Position numbers and translations under genes: made by a program | Notes under the pieces: generated by a model | Told to the model about the DNA's origin: nothing | The model's database searches: none | What the model saw: only the letters and a program-made list of their open reading frames with translations | DNA from: a virus | Length of the DNA stretch: 33,394 nucleotides | Direction: 5' to 3' (one strand) | IMG/VR virus record: IMGVR_UViG_3300031977_000802 | Location: 1-33,394 of that record | In this document: piece by piece, positions 11,546 through 20,439 of the stretch | Layout of the letters: every line of letters begins with the position of its first letter | How positions within the stretch are numbered: the first letter of the stretch is position 1

Positions 11546-12357
11546 TGGGCTTGTGGGATAAAATAAAAGAGTACGGTAGCGATACATGGGAAGCATTGAA
11601 AGATGCCCCAATCGATACTGTAACTAATGCAGTTAAAGTTGCAGGTAGTGACGCAGGTTCACAGTTTATGAAAGGTCTGGTTGGTAAAGTAACTGGTACT
11701 GACCTTCTGCAAACTGAAGAGCACTTCTCTCCTGAAGTAGTAGAGTCTATCCGTAAGGTAACAAGACGTGCACTACAAGACGGTCGTAGAGGCACAGCAT
11801 ACGAAGATTACGACGACCTACCTGATGGTACACCTATGGGTGAGTTCGTGCGTTCATCAGAAGCACGTGGCGGTGTAGGTAACTTCATGGAAATGTTTAA
11901 CGCATCTCCTGATGCTCAGGCTGCATTTAGCGTTGGTCGTGGCTCTATTGAGATTACTGATGACGGTGACGTATACTTCACTGATAAGTATAACTTCTCT
12001 GGTTCGTCTTCTAACAAGGGTAAAGATTCTTACTCTGCGTTACGCTCTGTAGCCGGACGTATGATGCAGGAAGATGAAGGTGATACTACTGGTAATACCA
12101 TTCGCATCTACGTAGGTAAGGAAGATGAAATCCTTGGACGTAAAGTTAAGAAAGGCGACACGCTAGGTAAGATTGCTAAAGAGATGGGCGTATCAGTTCA
12201 GGAACTAGCAGATTACAACGGCATCAAGGATGTAAACAGAATTAACGTAGGTCAACGTATTGCTAAGCCACCTGCTAAAGAAGAAGTAAAAGAAGAAGTA
12301 GTTTCAGCAGAAGAGTTGATGGGAACATACGATCCGTTTAAATCTGGGATTCTATGA
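11545..12357 (+). CDS. LysM-domain virion-associated protein
   Basis: A 270-residue protein. Residues ~199-241 form a LysM domain ('VKKGDTLGKIAKEMGVSVQE' then 'LADYNGI ... NVGQRI'), which binds peptidoglycan sugars. The N-terminal ~150 residues have no recognised domain; they contain a 'GTAYEDYDDLPDGTPMGEFV' turn-rich region and a beta segment ending 'VYFTDKYNF'. A short charged tail ends the protein. It overlaps TerS by one base and TerL by four, so it is co-expressed with packaging genes. No catalytic lysin motif is visible, so a structural or ejected protein that engages the cell wall is more likely than an endolysin. Confidence 0.68.
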   Translation: MGLWDKIKEYGSDTWEALKDAPIDTVTNAVKVAGSDAGSQFMKGLVGKVTGTDLLQTEEHFSPEVVESIRKVTRRALQDGRRGTAYEDYDDLPDGTPMGEFVRSSEARGGVGNFMEMFNASPDAQAAFSVGRGSIEITDDGDVYFTDKYNFSGSSSNKGKDSYSALRSVAGRMMQEDEGDTTGNTIRIYVGKEDEILGRKVKKGDTLGKIAKEMGVSVQELADYNGIKDVNRINVGQRIAKPPAKEEVKEEVVSAEELMGTYDPFKSGIL

Positions 12358-13607
12358 CAGCATTAAACGTAAAGCTGCTAGAGTGGCAGCAAGAGGTATT
12401 TAGTGATCCTACACGATTTAAGATTGTGGCTGCAGGACGACGTACAGGTAAGAGTAGACTTGCTGCTTGGAAGCTCATCCTTAACGCTCTCCAAGTTGAA
12501 CGTGGTCATGTCTTTTATGTAGCGCCAACACAAGGTCAGGCACGTGACATCATGTGGTCTACGCTGCTTGAACTTGGACATGAAGTTATTAAGTCTGCTC
12601 ACATTAACAACCTACAGATTACGTTGATTAATGGTGCAACGATAAGCCTCAAAGGTGCTGACCGTCCTGAGACAATGCGTGGTGTTTCCTTGAAGTATCT
12701 TGTCATGGATGAATACGCAGACATGAAGCCTGAAGTGTGGGAACAGATTCTACGTCCTGCACTTGCCGACCAGAAGGGTGGAGCGTTGTTCATTGGAACA
12801 CCGATGGGACGTAACCACTTCTATGATCTGTACATGTACGGTGAGGTAGGTGATGATCCTACGTATAAGTCTTGGCACTTTACGTCATACGATAATGAAC
12901 TACTAGACCCAGAAGAAATTGACATGGCTAAGAAGTCAATGTCATCTTTTGCGTTTAAGCAGGAGTTCATGGCTTCGTTTGCTGCACAAGGCAGTGACAT
13001 CTTTAAAGAAGACTGGGTGCAGTTTGATGACGAAGAACCAGAAGACGGTGACTACTACATCGCAATCGACCTTGCTGGATTTATTGACGCAAGCTCGACA
13101 AGTAAAAAGAACAAGCGACTAGATAACACTGCCATCTCAATTGTTAAAGTTGGCGAGTTCGGATGGTGGGTCAAAGAAATAATCTACGGACGTTGGACGT
13201 TAGACAAGACAGCAGAAAAGATTTTTAACGCTGTAGCTAAGTACCAACCTGTAGCAGTGGGAATAGAACGTGGTATTGCAAAGCAAGCCGTAATGTCTCC
13301 ACTATCTGACCTGATGAAACAACGCAGTCGTTTCTTTCGTGTAGAAGAACTTACGCATGGTAACAAGAATAAAATTGACCGTATTGTTTGGGCACTACAA
13401 GGACGCTTTGAACATGGAAACATTACGTTAAACAAAGGTGAGTGGAACAATGAGTTCCTTGACCAGTTGTTTCAATTCCCTAACCAATTAGTGCATGACG
13501 ACTTGATCGACTCCCTAGCATACATTGACCAAATGGCGCAAGTCGTTTATCATTATGACTGGGAAGAAGATGACTTTGAAATGCTTGACCCTATAGCAGG
13601 ATACTAA
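12354..13607 (+). CDS. terL: Terminase large subunit
   Basis: A 417-residue packaging motor. The N-terminal ATPase has Walker A AGRRTGKS at 27-34, Walker B 'YLVMDE' at 115-120 and the coupling motif 'FIGTP' at 146-150. The C-terminal RNase H-like nuclease has D239 ('IAIDLAG'), E305 ('GIERG') and an acidic 'HDDLIDSL' at 381-388 that completes the metal site. It cuts concatemeric DNA and drives it into the prohead through the portal encoded next. The start overlaps the LysM gene as ATGA. The length is typical of a compact TerL and all essential residues are present. Confidence 0.93.
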   Translation: MTALNVKLLEWQQEVFSDPTRFKIVAAGRRTGKSRLAAWKLILNALQVERGHVFYVAPTQGQARDIMWSTLLELGHEVIKSAHINNLQITLINGATISLKGADRPETMRGVSLKYLVMDEYADMKPEVWEQILRPALADQKGGALFIGTPMGRNHFYDLYMYGEVGDDPTYKSWHFTSYDNELLDPEEIDMAKKSMSSFAFKQEFMASFAAQGSDIFKEDWVQFDDEEPEDGDYYIAIDLAGFIDASSTSKKNKRLDNTAISIVKVGEFGWWVKEIIYGRWTLDKTAEKIFNAVAKYQPVAVGIERGIAKQAVMSPLSDLMKQRSRFFRVEELTHGNKNKIDRIVWALQGRFEHGNITLNKGEWNNEFLDQLFQFPNQLVHDDLIDSLAYIDQMAQVVYHYDWEEDDFEMLDPIAGY

Positions 13608-13608
13608 A

Positions 13609-15576
13609 ATGTACGATGATAATGAATTAGAATTTGGTAACGACCTTACCACTTGGATCATGTCGAAATGCGAAGACTGGCGTGACCATTATGATACAAC
13701 CTACCGCAACGACCATGAAGAATACTACCGTCTATGGCGTGGTATTTGGGCTGAAGAAGATAAGATGCGTCAGAGTGAACGCTCTCGTCTTATCTCACCT
13801 GCACTACAGCAAGCAGTTGAGTCTTCTGTAGCAGAAGTAGAAGAAGCTACGTTTGGACGTGGTAAATGGTTTGACATCCGTGACGATAAAGCAGACCAGA
13901 ATCCACGTGACATTCAGTTGCTACGTAGCCAACTAGAAGAAGACATGGAGTTTGTTAAAGCTCGTAAGTCTGTAGCTGAGTGTATTCTTAACGCAGCTAT
14001 CTACGGTACTGGTATCGGTGAGATTGTACTAGAAGAAGTGACTGAATTAGCTCCTGCTACACGCCCTGCACTTGATGGTGCTATGCGTGCGATAGGTGTT
14101 GAAGAGCGTCAGCGTTTTGTTGCTAAGCTTGTACCTGTACTACCACAAAACTTCTTGATTGATCCTGTTGCCACTAACATTGAAGAAGCTCTAGGCGTAG
14201 CAATCGACAAGTTTGTGCCTAAACACATCGTAGAAGAAGGTATTGCATCAGGTATTTATTTTGATGTTGACCTAGAAAACTGCTCTCATAGCGATGAAAT
14301 TGCTTTTGATAGTGAGGAAGAGACCACATACGATGACGATAAGGTACGTTTAACTACGTATTACGGTAAAGTTCCTGCTGACATCTACAATAAAGAGATG
14401 TACGGAGACTACGAAAGCGAAGAAGACGCTGAAGACATGATGGAAGGGGCTTATGTAGAGGTTGTTGCAGTCATTGCTAACGAATCTGAACTACTTAAGA
14501 TCGAAGCTAACCCTTACATGATGGGTGATCGTCCTGTTGTCGCGTTTGCATGGGACAATGTGCCGTCACGCTTCTGGGGTCGTGGTGTTTGTGAGAAAGG
14601 TTACAACTCTCAGAAGGCTCTTGACACTGAACTACGTGCTCGTATCGACGCTCTTGCGCTAACTGTACACCCAATGATGGCAGTTGACGCATCTCGTCTT
14701 CCACGTGGTGCTAAGATGGAAGTGAGACCCGGAAAAACACTGCTTACTAACGGTAATCCTGCAGAGATTCTACAGCCATTTAAGTTCGGCAACCTTGATC
14801 CGAATACATTCAACCAATCGGCTCAACTACAGCAGATGGTTCAGCAAGCTACAGGCGCTATTGACACCGCAGGTATCCCTTCATTCGCAGGTTCTGAGGC
14901 TACGGCAGCAGGTATCAGCATGTCATTGGGTGCAATCATTAAACGCCACAAGCGTACACTGATTAACTTCCAAGATAGCTTCTTGATTCCATTCGTAACT
15001 AAAGCTGCACACCGTTACATGCAGTTTAACCCTGAGTTGTACCCTGTTCAGGACTACAAGTTCATCTCTTCGTCGTCACTAGGCATCATTGCACGTGAAT
15101 ACGAAGTGACTCAGCTTGTTCAGTTGCTGCAAACTATGGGACAAGACAGCCCATTATACGTAACACTTGTTCAATCTATCATTGATAACATGAACCTAAG
15201 CAACCGTGAAGACTTGATTGCTCAGATTCAGCAAGCAGCACAGCCTGACCCACAAGCAGCTCAGATGCAGCAAGCTCAAGCACAGCTTCAGCTACAACAG
15301 TCTCAACTTCAGCTTGAATACATGAAAGCACAGGTTGCTGAAATCCAGAGCCGTGTACAGCAGAACGCTGTTGAGACACAGCTCATGCCGTTTGAAGCAG
15401 AGTCTGAGCGTATCCGCAGTATGTCTGTTGGTATGCGTGATGAAGACCCAACGCAAACTGATTTTGAGAATAAAACTAAGGTTGCTGAGTTGGCTCTTAA
15501 AGAGAAAGACTTGGACATTAAAGCAGAAGCAATGCGAAATCAACTACGCATGGCAATGGCAAAAGGAAATAAATAA
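13609..15576 (+). CDS. Portal protein
   Basis: A 655-residue protein directly after TerL. The start 'WRDHYDTTYRNDHEEYYRLWRGIW' followed by 'SRLISPALQQAVESSVAEVEEATFG' is typical of large podovirus portals. The middle has the beta-rich core and 'PSRFWGRGVCEKGYNSQKALDTELR', the conserved stem region. From about residue 537 to 600 the C-terminus is extremely Gln-rich with coiled-coil character, consistent with the barrel of P22-like portals. Twelve copies form the ring at the unique vertex through which DNA enters and leaves. The ATG is preceded by AGGA. Its stop overlaps the next small gene as TAATG. Confidence 0.9.
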   Translation: MYDDNELEFGNDLTTWIMSKCEDWRDHYDTTYRNDHEEYYRLWRGIWAEEDKMRQSERSRLISPALQQAVESSVAEVEEATFGRGKWFDIRDDKADQNPRDIQLLRSQLEEDMEFVKARKSVAECILNAAIYGTGIGEIVLEEVTELAPATRPALDGAMRAIGVEERQRFVAKLVPVLPQNFLIDPVATNIEEALGVAIDKFVPKHIVEEGIASGIYFDVDLENCSHSDEIAFDSEEETTYDDDKVRLTTYYGKVPADIYNKEMYGDYESEEDAEDMMEGAYVEVVAVIANESELLKIEANPYMMGDRPVVAFAWDNVPSRFWGRGVCEKGYNSQKALDTELRARIDALALTVHPMMAVDASRLPRGAKMEVRPGKTLLTNGNPAEILQPFKFGNLDPNTFNQSAQLQQMVQQATGAIDTAGIPSFAGSEATAAGISMSLGAIIKRHKRTLINFQDSFLIPFVTKAAHRYMQFNPELYPVQDYKFISSSSLGIIAREYEVTQLVQLLQTMGQDSPLYVTLVQSIIDNMNLSNREDLIAQIQQAAQPDPQAAQMQQAQAQLQLQQSQLQLEYMKAQVAEIQSRVQQNAVETQLMPFEAESERIRSMSVGMRDEDPTQTDFENKTKVAELALKEKDLDIKAEAMRNQLRMAMAKGNK

Positions 15577-15722
15577 TGGTTACGCAGAAAGACATACAGG
15601 ATGTAGTCAAAGCACTTAACGAAGTGTTGCGAGAAATCGATAAGCGTATCACAGCGTTGGAGGAGGCTGCAAAGCCTTCTTCTCCGCAACGTGGTAGACC
15701 GAAAAAAGTTACAGAAAAGTAA
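15576..15722 (+). CDS. 48-residue coiled-coil/AT-hook protein
   Basis: An ATG sharing one base with the portal stop opens MVTQKDIQDVVKALNEVLRE, continues 'IDKRITALEEAAKP' as a clear amphipathic coiled coil, and ends with a basic 'SPQRGRPKKVTEK' tail that resembles an AT-hook. AAAGGAAA precedes it. It lies between portal and scaffold genes, where small head-associated or DNA-binding proteins are often found. The AT-hook is reminiscent of the two in the putative TerS, so both may touch packaged DNA. No family is recognised. Confidence 0.62.
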   Translation: MVTQKDIQDVVKALNEVLREIDKRITALEEAAKPSSPQRGRPKKVTEK

Positions 15723-15731
15723 AAAAAGTAC

Positions 15732-15760
15732 TTGACAAAGTCTGCAAAGTGTGCTATGGT
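15732..15760 (+). promoter_or_regulatory. Internal late promoter for scaffold and capsid
   Basis: TTGACA, 17 bases, TATGGT, with TGC directly before the -10. It lies in the gap between the 48-codon gene and the next gene and would boost expression of scaffold and major capsid, the most abundant virion proteins. Confidence 0.72.
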
Positions 15761-15795
15761 TCACTTACTATTAACACACCACAGGGATAAAGTCA

Positions 15796-16035
15796 ATGAC
15801 TCCTGAGTTAGAAAAATACTACGAAACATACTTTGATTTATTCACGACCGATGGTTGGAAACAATTTATTGAAGATGTAACGGCTAATGCCGAATCGTTT
15901 GATGTACGTAATGTACCAGACGAAAAGGCTCTCAAGTTCGTTCAAGGTCAACTGCTGATCATGGACAAACTTCTTAACTGGGAAGCATCCGTAGAGATGG
16001 CATACAACCAAGTTAAGGAAGAAGATGAAGAATAA
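15796..16035 (+). CDS. Small acidic protein before scaffold, function unknown
   Basis: A 79-residue acidic helical protein (MTPELEKYYETYFDLFTTDG start, then 'WKQFIEDVTANAES' and 'LKFVQGQLLIMDKLLNWEAS'). Proteins of this size and pattern occur immediately before scaffolding genes in marine podoviruses, as I recall. A head assembly or scaffold-associated role is therefore plausible but not shown. AGGGAT lies before the ATG. It is the first gene of the transcript from the promoter at 15732. Confidence 0.62.
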   Translation: MTPELEKYYETYFDLFTTDGWKQFIEDVTANAESFDVRNVPDEKALKFVQGQLLIMDKLLNWEASVEMAYNQVKEEDEE

Positions 16036-16104
16036 ACCCACGGCTTTGGGCATGGGCCTCTTCTTAATTTTATCCACAATACTGTTACCAGTACGGAGTT
16101 TATA

Positions 16105-16920
16105 ATGGCAGAACTACTTGATGATGATTATCAAGATGAAACCCTACCAGAGGGCGAAGAGTACACATCCTTTGATGAACCGGACAATGAACCGGACAAC
16201 TCAGCAGAGGAACAACCCGCAGAGCCAGAGGCTACGCAGGACGACGACGAAGACATTCCGGACAAATACCGAGGCAAGAGTGCCAAAGAAATTGTTCGAA
16301 TGCACCAAGAAGCTGAGAAGCTGCTAGGTCGTCAGAGTTCAGAGGTTGGTGAACTACGCAAACTAGTAGATAACTTTATCTTATCTCAGACAGAAGCTGC
16401 AAAGCCCAAGGAAGAAGAAGACGACATCGACTTCTTTGAAGACCCACAAAAAGCAATTGAAGCTGCTATCAATAAGCATCCTAAAGTAAGGGAAGCAGAA
16501 CAAGCATCTGCTGCCATGAAACAACAGGCTGCGATGGCTACTTTGAAAGCTAAACATCCTGACTACCAAGAAGTGCTAGGTGATCCTGCATTCTCTGAGT
16601 GGGTACAGGCAAGTAAGATTCGCATGGAGTTGTATAACCGTGCTGACCGTGGCTACGATGCTGATTCAGCGGATGAGCTACTATCAACATGGAAAGAACG
16701 CAAGCGTATTGTGAGTCAGACAAAAGAAGTAGAAGAGAAAGAGTTGTCACGTCAACGTAAAGCTGCTGCAACAGGTGGTGGTAAAGGTGGCGGTGAAGGA
16801 CGTTCTCGCAAGGTGTATCGTCGTGCTGACATTATCAACTTAATGCAAAATGATCCGGCACGTTACCTTGAATTAGCAGATGAGATTACTGCTGCTTATT
16901 CCGAAGGCCGTGTCAAATAA
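16105..16920 (+). CDS. Scaffolding protein
   Basis: A 271-residue protein with typical scaffold composition. The first ~55 residues are very acidic and disordered; then comes 'DIPDKYRGKSAKEIVRMHQE' and a coiled coil (LLGRQSSEVGELRKLVD). A helical middle follows, then a Gly-rich basic linker near 226-240 and a C-terminal helix that would contact the capsid. It lies directly before the major capsid gene, as scaffolds do. It guides capsid assembly and leaves before or during DNA packaging. CGGAG precedes the start. Confidence 0.86.
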   Translation: MAELLDDDYQDETLPEGEEYTSFDEPDNEPDNSAEEQPAEPEATQDDDEDIPDKYRGKSAKEIVRMHQEAEKLLGRQSSEVGELRKLVDNFILSQTEAAKPKEEEDDIDFFEDPQKAIEAAINKHPKVREAEQASAAMKQQAAMATLKAKHPDYQEVLGDPAFSEWVQASKIRMELYNRADRGYDADSADELLSTWKERKRIVSQTKEVEEKELSRQRKAAATGGGKGGGEGRSRKVYRRADIINLMQNDPARYLELADEITAAYSEGRVK

Positions 16921-16940
16921 CACTATTGAGGTAAATTAAA

Positions 16941-17819
16941 ATGGCTCTTGGCTCAAATCACGTAACTAACACAACTGCTGCAACTTTTATCCCTGAACTA
17001 TGGTCAGACGAAATCGTTGCTGCGTACAAAAACTCGCTAGTAATGGCTAACGTAGTAAACAAAATGCCAATGAAAGGTAAGAAAGGTGATACTATTCACA
17101 TTCCTAAGCCTACTCGTGGCACTGCGTCTGCTAAGGCTGCTTCTACTCAAGTAACTCTACAGGCTGCTACTGAGTCTGAAGTTGTTGTTACTATCGACAA
17201 ACACTACGAATACTCTCGTCTAATCGAAGACATCACTGAAGTACAGGCTCAGGCTTCTCTTCGTAAGTTCTACACTGATGATGCGGGCTACGCTCTAGCT
17301 AAACAGGTTGATTCTGACCTATTCGCTGAAGCTCAAGCTAACTTCACTCTTTACGAAGTAGGCGCAGGTGGCGGTCTTGAAGCATACACTGCTAACGGTG
17401 CAGCTAACGCTTTCACTGACGCTGCTCTACGTGACGGTATTCAGCTTCTTGATGACGAAGACGTACCAATGGACAACCGTGTCCTAGTTGTACCTCCAAG
17501 TGCGGTTAACACTATCCGTGGTATCGACCGTTACATGTCTTCTGACTTCGGTGGCGCAGGTGTCATCAAAGGTCAGATCGGTACTCTATACGGTATCCCA
17601 GTAGTTGTTTCTACTAACTGTCCTGAACTAGAATCTGGCGCTAACAAGCTAGGCGTACTAATGCACAAAGATGCAATCGTCTTCGCTGAACAGGTCGGTG
17701 TACGTTCACAGACTCAGTACAAACAAGAATACCTATCAACTCTGTTCACTTCTGACACTCTTTACGGTGTAGAAACTCTACGTGCAGAGTCTGGTATCGG
17801 TATCGTACTACCTGCATAA
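16941..17819 (+). CDS. Major capsid protein
   Basis: A 292-residue protein after the scaffold gene. The start 'NTTAATFIPELWSDEIVAAYKNSLVMANVV', followed by 'KGDTIHIPKPTRG', 'ITEVQAQAS' and 'VPPSAVNTIRG', matches HK97-fold coat proteins of marine podoviruses: N-arm, E-loop, spine helix and P-domain in order. Its codons are strikingly uniform (CTA, CGT, GAA, and ACT preferred), as in highly expressed genes. GAGGTAAA precedes the ATG. A strong terminator follows, limiting read-through so that coat protein is made in excess. Confidence 0.9.
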   Translation: MALGSNHVTNTTAATFIPELWSDEIVAAYKNSLVMANVVNKMPMKGKKGDTIHIPKPTRGTASAKAASTQVTLQAATESEVVVTIDKHYEYSRLIEDITEVQAQASLRKFYTDDAGYALAKQVDSDLFAEAQANFTLYEVGAGGGLEAYTANGAANAFTDAALRDGIQLLDDEDVPMDNRVLVVPPSAVNTIRGIDRYMSSDFGGAGVIKGQIGTLYGIPVVVSTNCPELESGANKLGVLMHKDAIVFAEQVGVRSQTQYKQEYLSTLFTSDTLYGVETLRAESGIGIVLPA

Positions 17820-17827
17820 GCAGACTA

Positions 17828-17858
17828 GGGGGCTCTTCGGAGCCTCCTCCTTTCTTTC
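17828..17858 (+). terminator. Rho-independent terminator after the capsid gene
   Basis: GGGGGCTC at 17828-17835 pairs with GAGCCTCC at 17840-17847 (one G-T pair) around a TTCG tetraloop, followed by a T-rich run to 17858. UUCG-capped 8-bp stems are exceptionally stable. A small GGGC/GCCC hairpin follows at 17863-17875. It separates capsid from tail-fibre transcription. Confidence 0.88.
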
Positions 17859-17913
17859 CAATGGGCTTAGCGCCCTGAGTCCATCGCAAAGAGACATCTA
17901 TAGGAGATTGTAA

Positions 17914-20439
17914 ATGGCAATCTATCGCGGTACGGGTGGATCATCCACTACTACAGACGAAACAACAGTTAACGCTGTTAACCAGAAAGCTGCTGAAGCT
18001 GCAACATCTGCAAGCTCTGCAGCTTCTTCTGCTTCTAGCGCAGCGACTTCAGCTTCTACAGCTAATACTAAAGCCTCACAAGCATCTACATCTGCGTCAT
18101 CAGCAGCTACGTCAGCTACTCAAGCCTCAGCCTCTAAAGACACTGCGGTATCTTCTGCAGCAGCAGCACAAGCAGCTCAAACAGCAGCAGAGACTGCTCA
18201 GACTGCAGCAGAAGCAGCAGAGACTAATGCTATCTTGTACGGTAACATGGCTAACACTGCAGCAGGTGACGCTATTACAGCTAAGATTAACGCTGAAGCA
18301 GCCGAAACAAATGCTGAGTATTGGTATAATCAAGTAGCATCTGCTGAAGTTAATGCTGACGCATCTGCAGCAGCAGCAGCAACATCTGAAAGTAATGCAG
18401 CAGCTAGTGAAACAGCAGCTGCTTTATCAGAAAGTAATGCGTCAAGTTCAGAGACAGCAGCAGCAGCAAGTGCAATTGCAGCCGATGCTAGTGCAAATGA
18501 TGCAGCTACATCAGAAGCAAACGCAGCAGCTTCAGAGACAGCCTCTGCAGCGAGTGCAGCTTCAGCTAGTACGTCAGCTACTACAGCAACTACGCAAGCT
18601 ACAGCAGCCTCTACGTCAGCTTCAGCAGCAGCTACGTCTGCAAGTAATGCTTCTGCTTCAGAAAGCGCAGCAGCAGCTAGTGAATCTGCAGCAGCTACTT
18701 CGGCTACTAATGCAGCAGCATCAGAATCTGCAGCAGCTACATCAGAAGCAAACGCAGCAGCATCACAAACTGCAGCAGCCTCTTCAGCTACATCAGCAGC
18801 CTCTTCAGCTACAGCAGCATCTAGCAGTGAAACTAACGCAGCAGCTTCGGAAACCGCTGCAGCAGCTTCGGAAACCGCTGCAGCAGCATCAGAATCTGCA
18901 GCAGCTACATCAGAAACTAACGCAGCAGCATCACAAACTGCAGCAGCCTCTTCAGCTAGTGCAGCAGCTACGTCAGCTACTAATGCAGCAGCAAGCGAGA
19001 CAAACGCAGCGTCTTCTGAAACTGCAGCAGCTACCTCAGCTACAGCAGCATCAGCAGCTAAAGATGCAGCACTAGCAGCACTTGATTCATTTGATGATCG
19101 TTACCTTGGCGTTAAATCCTCTGATCCTACTTTAGATAATGACGGTAACGCATTAGTTTCTGGCGCATTGTACTTTAATGACGTGTCAGGGGTAATGAAA
19201 GTATACGATGGTGCTCAGTGGCTTGCAGCGTATGCTGATTTATCAGGAGCTTTGGTAGCTACGTCAAACCTTTCTGACTTAACTAATGTAGCTGCAGCAC
19301 GTGTTAACCTTGGTTTAGGTACAGCAGCGACTACAGCATCAACTGATTACGCTACAGCAGCACAGGGTGCATTGGCTGACAGCGCACTGCAGTCATTCAC
19401 TGAAACTGACCCAGTATACACAGCATCTTCTTGGTATACGACTACCAACAATGCGTCAAACTGGGATACAGCATACGGTTGGGGCAATCATGCTTCAGTA
19501 GGTTACATTACAGGCTATACAGTAACTCAAGATGATGTCACTGCACACGAAGCAGCATTAACTATTGCTCAGTCCCAAGTTACAGGACTTTCAACAGCTT
19601 TAGCGGGTAAAGTAGATGACAGTCAGGTTCTAACTAATGTTCCTGCAGGTGCAGTGTTTACTGATACTACATACAGTGTAGGTAATGGTGGTCTTACTGA
19701 GATTAACTTTACTTCTGCACGTAGTTCTAAACTAGATGGCATCGAAGCAGGTGCTGAAGTAAACGTCCCTACTAACTTAGGTAGTGGTACTACTTCAACT
19801 ACTGTAAGTATTGTTTCTTCAACAGGTTCTGGTACTACTGTTCCGGCAGCAACTACTACTACTGCAGGTGCATTAACTGCAGCAGACAAGACTAAGTTAG
19901 ATGGTATTGCTACTAACGCAAACAACTACACTCACCCTAGCTACGCAGGTGATGACATTAACCTAGACACAGGTGCGTTGTCAGGTGCTACAGTAATTAG
20001 TGATTTGGATTTTAACGTAACTACCGATACACAGGGTCACGTTACAGACGCTAATGCTACATACTCTACGCGTAACCTAACTGCTGCTGACATTGGTGCA
20101 CAACCTGCGGGAAGTTATTTAACTACGTCTACTAGTTTTAGTGGTGATGTCTCTGGTACATACAACGCAATTGTCGTAGCTAATGATAGTCATACACATG
20201 ACGGACGATACTACACTGAAAGTGAATCAAATGTGCGTTATGCGTATAAAGCAGGTTCTAGCTCTCAAACATTTTCAGTATCTACACTTAATGCTACAAC
20301 TGTTGACTTAGGAAATTGGACTATTACCGAGTCTTCAGGTGTTTTATACTTTGCTACACTTGGCGTAAATAAAATGAAATTAGATGCGTCAGGTAACTTA
20401 ACAGTTGTAGGCGATGTAACAGCATACGGTACAATCTAA
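17914..20439 (+). CDS. Tail fibre with alanine/serine-rich heptad shaft
   Basis: An 841-residue fibre. A short N-terminal segment (MAIYRGTGGSSTTTDETT) probably attaches to the tail. Residues ~25-385 are an Ala/Ser/Thr-rich array with a seven-residue repeat (forms such as ETNAAAS and ESAAATS), expected to make a long trimeric shaft. Then follow 'SNLSDLTNVAAARVNLGLGTAA', 'HTHDGRYYTESE' (tail-fibre repeat) and a C-terminal 'LYFATLGVNKMKLDASGNL' segment typical of phage fibre ends. It should mediate receptor contact along with the glycine-rich adhesin next to it. No chaperone-like self-cleaving end is visible. GGAGATTG precedes the start. Confidence 0.85.
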   Translation: MAIYRGTGGSSTTTDETTVNAVNQKAAEAATSASSAASSASSAATSASTANTKASQASTSASSAATSATQASASKDTAVSSAAAAQAAQTAAETAQTAAEAAETNAILYGNMANTAAGDAITAKINAEAAETNAEYWYNQVASAEVNADASAAAAATSESNAAASETAAALSESNASSSETAAAASAIAADASANDAATSEANAAASETASAASAASASTSATTATTQATAASTSASAAATSASNASASESAAAASESAAATSATNAAASESAAATSEANAAASQTAAASSATSAASSATAASSSETNAAASETAAAASETAAAASESAAATSETNAAASQTAAASSASAAATSATNAAASETNAASSETAAATSATAASAAKDAALAALDSFDDRYLGVKSSDPTLDNDGNALVSGALYFNDVSGVMKVYDGAQWLAAYADLSGALVATSNLSDLTNVAAARVNLGLGTAATTASTDYATAAQGALADSALQSFTETDPVYTASSWYTTTNNASNWDTAYGWGNHASVGYITGYTVTQDDVTAHEAALTIAQSQVTGLSTALAGKVDDSQVLTNVPAGAVFTDTTYSVGNGGLTEINFTSARSSKLDGIEAGAEVNVPTNLGSGTTSTTVSIVSSTGSGTTVPAATTTTAGALTAADKTKLDGIATNANNYTHPSYAGDDINLDTGALSGATVISDLDFNVTTDTQGHVTDANATYSTRNLTAADIGAQPAGSYLTTSTSFSGDVSGTYNAIVVANDSHTHDGRYYTESESNVRYAYKAGSSSQTFSVSTLNATTVDLGNWTITESSGVLYFATLGVNKMKLDASGNLTVVGDVTAYGTI
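18721..18957 (+). repeat. Nested DNA repeats in the fibre shaft
   Basis: A stretch at 18721-18789 recurs at 18889-18957 with only a few mismatches, an offset of 168 bases (eight heptads). Between them a 21-base unit is repeated exactly at 18841-18861 and 18862-18882. All offsets are multiples of 21 bases, so changes in copy number keep both frame and heptad register. This makes the shaft prone to length variation by slippage or recombination. Confidence 0.75.

Noticed and set aside
16027-16071. Possible terminator hairpin between the 79-residue gene and the scaffold gene (GAAGA/TCTTC and CCCA/TGGG arms before a T-rich run)
   Set aside because: The stem is interrupted by asymmetric loops and is not convincing without folding energies. 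The scaffold gene also has no obvious promoter of its own after it.
18353-19075. A 240-codon Gln/Leu-rich open frame on the + strand inside the fibre gene
   Set aside because: It is the +1 reading of the GCA/CAG-rich Ala/Ser repeat array. Composition alone keeps it open, and the fibre frame is the one with fibre motifs and a proper start.
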